From Erysipelotrichaceae bacterium UBA4808 (GTDB lineage: Bacteria; Bacillota_I; Bacilli_A; Erysipelotrichales; Erysipelotrichaceae): a DNA stretch of 6,545 nucleotides. This document shows positions 1 through 5,908 of this stretch, one piece after another (position 1 is the first letter of the stretch; the number at the start of each line of letters is the position of its first letter). A program made the position numbers and the translations under genes. The notes beneath the pieces were generated by a model. The model had not been told where the DNA came from. It ran no database searches and was given only the letters and a program-made list of their open reading frames with translations. The DNA lies in NCBI GenBank assembly GCA_002402585.1, contig DHGC01000057.1:1-6545 (forward strand). The letters run 5' to 3'.

Positions 1-15
1 AACTTACTTAAGAAA

Positions 16-690
16 TCACTCATTGTGACTCAACACTCCCTTCCGCAATTGATAAGAGACATCGGACATATCCGCAATCTCCTTGGAGTGAGTGACCATG
101 ATGACACACTTGTTGTGATGATGTGCCAAATCTTGGAAAACACCAATGATTTCATTCTCAAGCTCTTGGTCTAAGTTTCCGGTTGGTTCATCTGCAAAGA
201 TGATATCGACATTGCTGGCCAAAGAACGTGCAATCGCAACACGTTGCTGCTCACCACCGGAGAGCTTGTTTACGACGCGATTGGCTTTGGACTTGGTTAA
301 GCCGATGTAATCCAAAAGATTGTAGGCGACTTCTTTGGTATTCTTAGGAATCTCATTCTCTGTGATTGCCATTGGAATCATGACGTTTTCAACGGCCGTC
401 ATGTACGGAACAAGGTTGTAACTTTGAAAAATGATGCTGATCATATTACGACGATACTTCTCATAGCCAATCGCTTTGATGTCCTTATCGTTGTAAAAAA
501 TCGTTCCAGACTTAGGTTCATCCAATGCGGCCAATAACGATAGGAATGTGGTCTTGCCACAACCCGAAGGTCCTAAAATCGTGTAGAACTTACCCTTTTC
601 AAAGGATACATTCAAGTCCTTTAGAATGGTACGAATCGTTTCGCCATCCTGATAATAGTAATTTAAATTTTCGACTCTGATGATTTCCAT
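16..690 (-). CDS. ABC transporter ATP-binding protein, MacB/LolD (FtsE-like) family
   Basis: This 224-residue cytoplasmic ATPase should power the FtsX-type permease encoded just upstream. Every nucleotide-binding motif is intact: Walker A GPSGCGKT (40-47), Q-loop Gln89, signature LSGGEQQR (143-150), Walker B IIFADEP with catalytic Glu168, D-loop NLD (172-174) and switch His201. The length and the ADEPTGNLD string are typical of the MacB/LolD/FtsE group, whose members drive periplasmic or cell-surface work such as peptide or lipoprotein export rather than nutrient import. The ATG is preceded by GGAGGG, which overlaps the permease stop codon (TAGGAGGG), so translation of the two genes is probably coupled. 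The substrate cannot be read from the sequence. Family assignment is secure; a role in antimicrobial peptide or toxin export is only a guess from the family and the promoter. Confidence 0.95.
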   Translation of the reverse strand: MEIIRVENLNYYYQDGETIRTILKDLNVSFEKGKFYTILGPSGCGKTTFLSLLAALDEPKSGTIFYNDKDIKAIGYEKYRRNMISIIFQSYNLVPYMTAVENVMIPMAITENEIPKNTKEVAYNLLDYIGLTKSKANRVVNKLSGGEQQRVAIARSLASNVDIIFADEPTGNLDQELENEIIGVFQDLAHHHNKCVIMVTHSKEIADMSDVSYQLRKGVLSHNE

Positions 691-699
691 AACACCCTC

Positions 700-2133
700 C
701 TACATCATGATCTTCTTCGGTTTCAAACGAAGAATATAGATCATTGGCGCAATGCTTGACAACAAGACCGTACCCACACCGACACCATACAGAATCAAGA
801 CATAATCCCAAGAGAATTCAATGCTATAAGCTTCCATCACGTCTTCTTCCGTGATGCCACCTGGATTGTAGATGTATGATTCTTTGTATATCGGATAATT
901 TGGACCATCGCCTTCGATGCCTGCACGTAAATCCATCATCGACTGAGAAGTCGATTCCGCAATGCTGTTTCCCGTAAACAAGGATAAGGTGATACCCAAG
1001 ACTGCTATGGCCACCACTTCAATTAGGATCTGAGCCATGACTTTGGACTTGCTTTCTCCTAATGATAGATAGATACCCAACTCATGCTTACGGTCTCTCA
1101 AGAAGAGAATGACAACTAGACTTAGGATCAGTATCGTCGCACCAATCGCTACATACAGAATCGTATTGGACAAGGAACCGATAAACTTGATCGGTCCTGC
1201 AACCGAATCATAAGCATCACTGGAGACGATGACTTTGTAGTAATCCGGAAGGAAGGTCATCGCTTCAGTTCTGAAACTTTCAACTTCCTCTGGATTGTTC
1301 AAGACAAATACAGGATTGATGTAGACACGTTCAAGTTGATCCGGCGTAATGCCTGAATCCGGATACGCAATCATATATTGTTCCGTCATCCAACGATTCT
1401 CAGCATTGACGACACCATTTGGAACATACATGCGATTGAATGGCGTATAGTCGATCCAACCACCATTTTCTTCTTGGTTGGTGTTGACCTTAGGGCTGAA
1501 GATACCAATGACTTCCAAAGCGATGTCACGTACGATCTTTTCAGGTTCAACCGTGCCCTCTTTCCAAATTTGGAATTCATTGTTCAATAGGATGATATCC
1601 CCGACGAACACATTGTTTTGCTCGGCAAGTTTATCCGAAATCAAAACCACATAATTAGCCTTGGCGATGTCTTCATTCGTGAAAACACGTCCTTCAACCA
1701 AAGTGGCTGTTCCATTTGCGATATCCAACACGGGTGCATAGTTGACACCTCGCAATGGGAAATAGTTATACTCCTGATCCATCATGTTCGGATCATACAT
1801 TTTTAGACTTTTGGAATTGATGTAGGCTTCAGAATTATAGTCGTAATACTTCACATAGGGCAAAGCACCGATCTGATCGGCCATCGCAGGTGTGACATAT
1901 TGGATATTCTGCCATTGTTCCTCCGTCCAGTTCTGCATCTTCTCCCAATCCATTTCAACGGTGGCATTGGCCCCCAATTGTAGTTTCATGGTCTTCTCAA
2001 CATTGCGTGATGCTTGCCCAATGGCAATCGATCCCGCCATGACGTTACTCAAGATGAAAATAATGATCAACAGAATCAATGATTTTCCTTTGCGGCGTAT
2101 CAAGCTTAAAAAAGCTCGTTTCATAAAGTTCAT
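700..2133 (-). CDS. FtsX/MacB-type ABC transporter permease
   Basis: This 477-residue membrane protein has the classic MacB/FtsX layout. A basic N-terminus (KRAFLSLIRRKGKS) leads into transmembrane helix 1 (about 18-38). A large extracytoplasmic domain follows (about 39-320), resembling the MacB periplasmic core in position and size. Three C-terminal helices come next (about 322-346, 366-388 and 443-468). The cytoplasmic loop RDRKHELGIYLSLGESK (346-362) is the conserved FtsX-domain segment that contacts the ATPase, and the tail LRLKPKKIMM is typical of the family. An unusually long segment (about 389-442) separates the last two helices. The start is chosen because AGAGGAGG lies 7 nt upstream of this ATG; Met4 would be less well spaced. 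It heads a two-gene operon with the ATPase 9 nt downstream. It probably forms a homodimeric exporter or mechanotransmitter; the substrate is unknown. Confidence 0.9.
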   Translation of the reverse strand: MNFMKRAFLSLIRRKGKSLILLIIIFILSNVMAGSIAIGQASRNVEKTMKLQLGANATVEMDWEKMQNWTEEQWQNIQYVTPAMADQIGALPYVKYYDYNSEAYINSKSLKMYDPNMMDQEYNYFPLRGVNYAPVLDIANGTATLVEGRVFTNEDIAKANYVVLISDKLAEQNNVFVGDIILLNNEFQIWKEGTVEPEKIVRDIALEVIGIFSPKVNTNQEENGGWIDYTPFNRMYVPNGVVNAENRWMTEQYMIAYPDSGITPDQLERVYINPVFVLNNPEEVESFRTEAMTFLPDYYKVIVSSDAYDSVAGPIKFIGSLSNTILYVAIGATILILSLVVILFLRDRKHELGIYLSLGESKSKVMAQILIEVVAIAVLGITLSLFTGNSIAESTSQSMMDLRAGIEGDGPNYPIYKESYIYNPGGITEEDVMEAYSIEFSWDYVLILYGVGVGTVLLSSIAPMIYILRLKPKKIMM

Positions 2134-2159
2134 AGACAGTCCTCCTCTACTTCAATGCT

Positions 2160-2170
2160 ATTCTATCACA
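2160..2170 (-). promoter_or_regulatory. Extended -10 promoter of the ABC permease-ATPase operon
   Basis: Read on the minus strand, the sequence is TGTGATAGAAT. This is a TAGAAT -10 hexamer (one mismatch to TATAAT) with a TRTGn extension that is common in Gram-positive promoters. The hexamer 17 nt upstream (TCCATT, 2183-2188) is a poor -35, as expected for an activator-dependent promoter. Transcription would start near 2153, leaving a leader of about 20 nt that carries the permease Shine-Dalgarno site. The assignment is by eye. Confidence 0.6.
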
Positions 2171-2175
2171 GCTAA

Positions 2176-2193
2176 GATTAAGAATGGATTAAG
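2176..2193 (-). promoter_or_regulatory. Direct-repeat operator, likely OmpR-family response-regulator site
   Basis: The minus strand carries two perfect copies of CTTAATC (2187-2193 and 2176-2182) offset by exactly 11 bp, flanking the weak -35 of the ABC operon promoter. CTTAAT-N5-CTTAAT matches the form of the PmrA-type box, and tandem hexamers with 11-bp period are the usual binding mode of OmpR-family response regulators. No two-component genes lie in this window, so the cognate regulator is unknown. Confidence 0.55.
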
Positions 2194-2201
2194 CAAAACA
2201 T

Positions 2202-2228
2202 AAAAAAAACACCTCAATGAAGAGGTGT
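2202..2228 (-). terminator. Rho-independent terminator of the fructose operon
   Basis: On the minus strand, a perfect 7-bp stem (ACACCTC paired with GAGGTGT, 2222-2228 and 2209-2215) with a 6-nt loop is followed by a run of eight T (2209-2202). It begins 7 nt after the fruA stop codon, as expected for the end of the operon, and separates it from the ABC exporter promoter immediately downstream. Confidence 0.9.
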
Positions 2229-2235
2229 GAGAATA

Positions 2236-3582
2236 CTATGCCACATCCTTTTTAAGGACGCCAAGCAAGAGCGCTGTCACAACAGAACCAGCAGCAATGG
2301 CAATGACATACCCGATGATGTTCTCAACTGCAAATAACACGAAGATACCACCATGAGGAACCGCAAGGGTTGCTCCAAAGGCCATCGATAAGGCACCCGC
2401 CAGTGCACCCCCTACCATGATTGAAGGCATGACATGCAGTGGATCTGCAGCCGCAAATGGAATGGCACCTTCCGTAATGAAGCTTGCTCCAAGAACTAAG
2501 TTGGCTTTCCCTGCTTCTTGCTCAGCCATCACAAATTTCTTTTTGAACAAGAACGTCGCCAAGCCGATGCCAAGTGGCGGAACCATACCACCAGCCATGA
2601 CGGCTGCCATGACGGCAGAACCTTGTCCAGCAACCAAGGTCGCTGTCCCAAACGCGTAAGCCGCTTTATTGATCGGTCCACCCATATCAAAGGCCATCAT
2701 CAAACCAAGCAATAAACCCAATAGGATCGCACTTCCTCCACTCAAGCCCGTCAAGAAATCCGCAACCGCTTTATTGATCGCAGCCATCGGACTACCCAAG
2801 ACATAAAACAACAATAGACCAACAATCAATGAACCAAAGACCGGAATAATCAAGACAGGCATGATGCCTTGAAGTGATTTTGGAAGCTTGACATATTTCT
2901 TGATCGCATTAACAACATAACCCGCTAAGAAACCAGCAACCATCCCACCTAAGAAACCCGCACCAATCTGACCCGCTACAACGCCACCAATCATCCCTGG
3001 CGCAAGACCTGGACGATCCGCAATCGAGTACGCGATATAACCCGCTAGAATTGGAACCATTAAACCAAATCCACCTGAACCACCAATCGCCATTAAGTAA
3101 GCAGGAAGTGTTCCTGGTGTTTGAAACGCATCATAACCAAATGCGAAACTGATCGCTATGGCAATCCCACCCGCCACAACAAACGGAATCATGAACGATA
3201 CACCACTCATCAAATGTTTATAGAAACTGTTTTGACCTTTGGTATCCGAAACCTCTTCAGAATGGGTCTGAGGTTTTAGAACAGCCGCATTTTGTGCTCT
3301 AGCAAGCAATCCATCCGCGTCCTTGATGGCCTCACTCACAGATACACTCAAGACTTTCTTCCCAACAAAACGATCGGTAGGCACTGCGGTGTCACATGCC
3401 AGTACAATGAAATCTGCATGTTTGATATCCTCTGCACTCAATTCATTTTCGACCCCAACCGAACCACGGGTCTCAACCTTGACTTCATAACCTCTTTTTT
3501 GAGCTGCTTCACTCAAAGCTTCAGCTGCCATATAGGTGTGTGCTATCCCTGTAGGACACGCTGTTACCGCCAATACTTTCAT
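2236..3582 (-). CDS. fruA: PTS fructose transporter subunit EIIBC
   Basis: This 448-residue membrane protein imports fructose and phosphorylates it to fructose-1-phosphate. The N-terminal EIIB domain (about 1-100) starts VTACPTGIAHTYMAA, with Cys9 as the phosphorylated residue. A linker (about 101-117) leads to the EIIC membrane domain (about 118-445), which carries the family motifs GPINKAAYAFG (302-312) and EGAIPFAAADP (371-381). There is no fused EIIA domain; that function is the separate first gene of the operon. A longer frame opens at 3639, but the ATG at 3582 is chosen: AAGGAGG sits 7 nt upstream, the EIIB motif begins directly, and the longer form would overlap the fruK stop. It is the last gene of the operon, 37 nt after fruK and followed at once by a terminator. 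Fructose specificity follows from family resemblance and from the fruK neighbour; a related substrate such as mannose is less likely. Confidence 0.93.
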   Translation of the reverse strand: MKVLAVTACPTGIAHTYMAAEALSEAAQKRGYEVKVETRGSVGVENELSAEDIKHADFIVLACDTAVPTDRFVGKKVLSVSVSEAIKDADGLLARAQNAAVLKPQTHSEEVSDTKGQNSFYKHLMSGVSFMIPFVVAGGIAIAISFAFGYDAFQTPGTLPAYLMAIGGSGGFGLMVPILAGYIAYSIADRPGLAPGMIGGVVAGQIGAGFLGGMVAGFLAGYVVNAIKKYVKLPKSLQGIMPVLIIPVFGSLIVGLLLFYVLGSPMAAINKAVADFLTGLSGGSAILLGLLLGLMMAFDMGGPINKAAYAFGTATLVAGQGSAVMAAVMAGGMVPPLGIGLATFLFKKKFVMAEQEAGKANLVLGASFITEGAIPFAAADPLHVMPSIMVGGALAGALSMAFGATLAVPHGGIFVLFAVENIIGYVIAIAAGSVVTALLLGVLKKDVA

Positions 3583-3606
3583 CCTTTTTCCTCCTTGATG
3601 TATTTT

Positions 3607-3620
3607 AATCCTTACGGATT
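3607..3620 (-). other. Small hairpin between fruK and fruA
   Basis: The transcript would read AAUCC-GUAA-GGAUU: a perfect 5-bp stem closed by a GNRA-type tetraloop, touching the fruK stop codon and ending about 10 nt before the fruA Shine-Dalgarno site. It lacks a U-tract, so it is not a terminator. It might affect mRNA stability or fruA translation, or it may be chance. Confidence 0.3.
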
Positions 3621-4555
3621 CATACCAAATCAATGACACTGAGTTTTACGCTTGATTTTAGAGCCTCAATGTCGACATCTTGAAATGCACTTAATGAAAC
3701 ACCACTGACTGCGATGGCTCCACAACTGGTCGCATATCGCAACGCATCCGCATCTGAACACCCTTTCGTCAAACCAAACAGAAAACCGGCCAACATCGAA
3801 TCGCCAGCTCCAACAGTCGATACGAGATCCACTTCAAGGGCATTTGCGATATAGGCTTTGTCCTTTGTCACGAGGATGCTTCCGAGTTCGCCCATCGAAA
3901 CCAGACAATAGCCAATCTTGTATTCTTGAATCAATGCCTGTGCCGCAGCAATGACTTCTTCATGATTATTGAGTTTTCGCTCTAATAGATCTTCCAACTC
4001 ATGGATATTGGGTTTCACGATATAGGGTTGATATTGGATGCCAATCTTTAGAATTTGACGATCGGCATCTAAAACCCAAGGTGTTGGTTGAACCGCTTTG
4101 ATCAGCTCCACATAGGTATCCAAATCGATCCCTTGACAAACACTTCCGCTAAACACCATGAATCGGCTTTGATTCGCATACGCTCTGAGCATGATCTTCA
4201 GCTGCTCGATCTGAACCCTTGAGACCGTAAACCCAGATTCATTGATATCCGTTGTGCTCTTTGCAATCGGATCAATGATCTTGGTATTGATTCTCGTCAA
4301 AGCATCCACAAATACAAAGTCAGTACTCAAACCCAATCGCTTCAAATGCGGCTGAACCAAACCATAGTTCGCCTCACCGATGAATCCACACGCCAATGTC
4401 TTAACTTCCAAGTGTTGTAATACCTTTGAAACATTGATTCCTTTTCCACCCACATCCTCATGAACGCGTACCACACGATTGACTGCATTCAATTTGAACT
4501 GCTCAACTGTGATTGTTTTATCAATCGCAGGATTCAATGTGATCGTCGTAATCAT
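3620..4555 (-). CDS. fruK: 1-phosphofructokinase (PfkB family)
   Basis: This 311-residue cytoplasmic kinase converts fructose-1-phosphate and ATP to fructose-1,6-bisphosphate. It has the PfkB/ribokinase fold signatures of the FruK/LacC branch: N-terminal TLNPAIDKTI (6-15), GGKGINVSKVL (36-46) for substrate binding, KPN (181-183), and the C-terminal STVGAGDSM (246-254), whose GAGD holds the catalytic base Asp252. The length is normal for the family. The motif usually written GSLPPG reads GSVCQG here (137-142), a departure from the family pattern. The ATG is preceded by AGGAGG that overlaps the stop codon of the regulator gene (TAGGAGG), suggesting translational coupling. Tagatose-6-phosphate kinase (LacC) is the nearest alternative by sequence, but the place between a FruR-like regulator and fructose EIIBC favours FruK. 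Confidence 0.92.
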   Translation of the reverse strand: MITTITLNPAIDKTITVEQFKLNAVNRVVRVHEDVGGKGINVSKVLQHLEVKTLACGFIGEANYGLVQPHLKRLGLSTDFVFVDALTRINTKIIDPIAKSTTDINESGFTVSRVQIEQLKIMLRAYANQSRFMVFSGSVCQGIDLDTYVELIKAVQPTPWVLDADRQILKIGIQYQPYIVKPNIHELEDLLERKLNNHEEVIAAAQALIQEYKIGYCLVSMGELGSILVTKDKAYIANALEVDLVSTVGAGDSMLAGFLFGLTKGCSDADALRYATSCGAIAVSGVSLSAFQDVDIEALKSSVKLSVIDLV

Positions 4556-4563
4556 TTATCCTC

Positions 4564-5328
4564 CTAGATGACCTTGATGTCATAATGTTCAATAAGCTCT
4601 TGTGTCAAACTCTGATCCAGATCATCCGTTATCAGTAGATCGACCATCGAAATCGAAGCAAATTGATTCATATATACCTTATTGAACTTCGAATGATCCG
4701 CTAACACGATACGCTGTTTGGCCGATATCAACATCGCTCTTTTAATGCTTGCCTCATCCATATCTGACGTTGTGAACCCTTCAAGCAAACCGACTCCATT
4801 GGTTCCCACAAACGCCTTATCAACAAAGAGTCTCTGCATCAATTCAACCGCGACACTACCAACAGAAGCTAAGGTATTCTTCCGAACTTTTCCGCCGAGA
4901 ATGATCAACTCCACATTGGGATTGTTCGCGAGTTCCTTAAATACAATCATGGAATTGGTGATGATGGTGAGATGCAAGTCCGACTGACCAATCAAGCGCG
5001 CCAATTCAAATGTGCTAGTTCCCGCATCCAATACGATGGAGTCAAAGTCTTCGATCAGATCAAAGGCTTTTTTCGCAATGATCTGTTTTTCATGCAACGC
5101 TTTTCCCTCACGAAGGGTCAACACATCTTCTTCAAACACACGCTCACTGGAATTGGTGACTGCGCCTCCATGGGTGCGCTCCAACTTGCCACTTGCCTCC
5201 AACCATGCCAAATCACGGCGTATCGTCGCCTCGGACGCTTCGCACGCGATGCAAAGTTCCGAAACAGAAATGCTACGATTGGTTTTTAATAAATCCAGGA
5301 TGTAATTTCTTCGTTGTGCAACCAGCAT
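4564..5328 (-). CDS. fruR: DeoR-family transcriptional regulator of the fructose operon
   Basis: This 254-residue regulator has the usual DeoR-family length and layout. An N-terminal winged helix-turn-helix (about 3-57) contains SVSELCIACEASEATIRRDL and ends in the characteristic LERTHGGAV. The C-terminal DeoR sugar-phosphate-sensing domain shows DAGTST (101-106), ITN (123-125), LGG (144-146), FVGTNG (173-178) and DHSKF (211-215), the family's ligand-pocket positions. It lies 1 nt after the EIIA stop (TAAGATG) with only a weak GGG upstream, so its translation probably depends on EIIA translation. In fructose operons this protein is normally a repressor released by fructose-1-phosphate or a related sugar phosphate. 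The 10-bp repeats around the operon promoter are its likely operator, which would make it autoregulatory. The ligand and sign of regulation are inferred from family and context. Confidence 0.9.
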   Translation of the reverse strand: MLVAQRRNYILDLLKTNRSISVSELCIACEASEATIRRDLAWLEASGKLERTHGGAVTNSSERVFEEDVLTLREGKALHEKQIIAKKAFDLIEDFDSIVLDAGTSTFELARLIGQSDLHLTIITNSMIVFKELANNPNVELIILGGKVRKNTLASVGSVAVELMQRLFVDKAFVGTNGVGLLEGFTTSDMDEASIKRAMLISAKQRIVLADHSKFNKVYMNQFASISMVDLLITDDLDQSLTQELIEHYDIKVI

Positions 5329-5329
5329 C

Positions 5330-5776
5330 TTAGATGATTTCCCATTTCTTTAAGATTTCAAGCAACGCATCTTCGCTTTGTGCTGTTCGAAGCGCAGTAC
5401 GGAAGTCTTCTTTCATCAACCGTCTTGATAAAAGTGCCAATATCTTCAAATGCTCATTGCTGGTATCCTCTTCTGGAACGCCAATCATGAACACCATATC
5501 CACATCGGTCCCATCCAATGAATTCCAATCCACATGATCGACACGACAAAACATCACAAATGCTTCATTGACAACAGACGCTTTGCCATGTGGAATCGCA
5601 ATTCCATATCCAACACCTGTACTGAATTCAGCTTCGCGATGTAACACAGCTTGCACAAAAGGTTCCACTTCTTTGATTCGATGAATTTCAAATGCTTGCT
5701 TGGCCATAGCACGGATGATGGCTTCTTTTTCTTTAAGATCACAGGCTAAGAGGATACTTTCCTTTGTGATTAACAT
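5330..5776 (-). CDS. PTS fructose-type EIIA component
   Basis: This 148-residue cytoplasmic protein is a single-domain EIIA of the fructose/mannitol class (PTS_EIIA_2). It accepts phosphate from HPr and passes it to the EIIB domain of FruA. The active-site motif GIAIPHGK places the phosphorylated histidine at His63. Family features downstream include the VDMVFMIGVPEE strand region (92-103) and the helix EHLKILALLSRRL (108-120). The start is supported by AAGGAG 6 nt upstream of the ATG. It is the first gene of the operon, 1 nt before the regulator gene, so it is made with the EIIBC protein whose missing EIIA domain it supplies. A PtsN-like regulatory role is possible for stand-alone EIIA proteins, but the operon makes fructose transport far more likely. 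Confidence 0.92.
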   Translation of the reverse strand: MLITKESILLACDLKEKEAIIRAMAKQAFEIHRIKEVEPFVQAVLHREAEFSTGVGYGIAIPHGKASVVNEAFVMFCRVDHVDWNSLDGTDVDMVFMIGVPEEDTSNEHLKILALLSRRLMKEDFRTALRTAQSEDALLEILKKWEII

Positions 5777-5785
5777 TTTTATCTC

Positions 5786-5825
5786 CTTTTGATTGATATT
5801 GAACGTTTGTGATTGTTTATGATTA
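5786..5825 (-). repeat. Downstream operator cluster: four tandem 10-bp units, probable FruR site
   Basis: On the minus strand, consecutive 10-mers read TAATCATAAA (5825-5816), CAATCACAAA (5815-5806), CGTTCAATAT (5805-5796, degenerate) and CAATCAAAAG (5795-5786). The consensus is YAATCANAAA. They occupy the 5' leader just after the predicted transcription start, and the last unit runs into the EIIA Shine-Dalgarno site. DeoR-family repressors such as IolR and AgaR bind tandem repeats of about 10-11 bp, so this is a good operator candidate for the regulator encoded two genes in. Binding itself is inferred. Confidence 0.6.
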
Positions 5826-5836
5826 CTTATACTTCT

Positions 5837-5864
5837 ATAGTATCGATAAAAAAGAATATGTCAA
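5837..5864 (-). promoter_or_regulatory. Sigma-A-type promoter of the fructose operon
   Basis: A perfect TTGACA -35 (5864-5859 on the minus strand) is followed after 16 nt by TACTAT (5842-5837), a fair -10 with four of six consensus bases. Alternative -10 registers shifted by 1-2 nt (for example CTATAG) are possible. Transcription would start near 5830, giving a leader of about 54 nt that contains the downstream repeat cluster. It is the only clear promoter before the EIIA gene. Confidence 0.65.
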
Positions 5865-5875
5865 GCATATTCTTT
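5845..5875 (-). terminator. AT-rich hairpin with T-tract; possible terminator of the upstream ABC gene
   Basis: A perfect 10-bp inverted repeat (AAAGAATATG, loop CTTGA, CATATTCTTT; 5875-5851 on the minus strand) continues into further T residues (six T in a row, then ATC). It lies about 30 nt after the ABC ATPase stop codon and has the shape of an intrinsic terminator, but only two of ten stem pairs are G-C, so it would be weak. The loop and stem also contain the TTGACA -35 of the fructose promoter, so it could instead be a protein-binding palindrome. Confidence 0.45.
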
Positions 5876-5878
5876 ATT

Positions 5879-5908
5879 AAAATGATTGTTTTTGATTGAA
5901 TGTGATTA
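5879..5908 (-). repeat. Upstream operator cluster: three tandem 10-bp units, probable FruR site
   Basis: On the minus strand, three consecutive 10-mers read TAATCACATT (5908-5899), CAATCAAAAA (5898-5889) and CAATCATTTT (5888-5879). They share YAATCA with the cluster downstream of the promoter. The first unit includes the TAA stop codon of the ABC ATPase. The cluster lies 14 nt upstream of the -35, and the two clusters sit in the same orientation with 63 bp between facing units (5888 to 5825), close to six helical turns. A shared repressor could bridge them. Confidence 0.55.

Noticed and set aside
1..15. Possible start of another gene or a terminator after the left ATPase
   Set aside because: Only 15 bases remain and they contain no start, ribosome site or stem that can be supported.
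1892..2203. 103-codon plus-strand open frame
   Set aside because: It lies antisense to the 5' end of the permease gene, has no clear ribosome site and no recognisable domain; it is a shadow of the real gene.
3292..3636. 114-codon plus-strand open frame
   Set aside because: It is antisense to the EIIB part of fruA, which has clear family motifs; the composition is Cys-rich and unlike a real protein.
3583..3639. Longer N-terminus for fruA starting at 3639
   Set aside because: It would overlap the fruK stop and add 19 residues before the EIIB motif; the ATG at 3582 has an AAGGAGG site at ideal spacing.
4972..5305. Two overlapping plus-strand open frames of 105 and 97 codons
   Set aside because: Both are antisense to the regulator gene and overlap each other in different frames, with no domain evidence.
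5796..5815. Catabolite (cre/CcpA) site around the AACGTT in the EIIA leader
   Set aside because: Aligned on its central CG, it matches too few positions of the TGWAANCGNTNWCA consensus; the 10-bp repeat array explains the region better.
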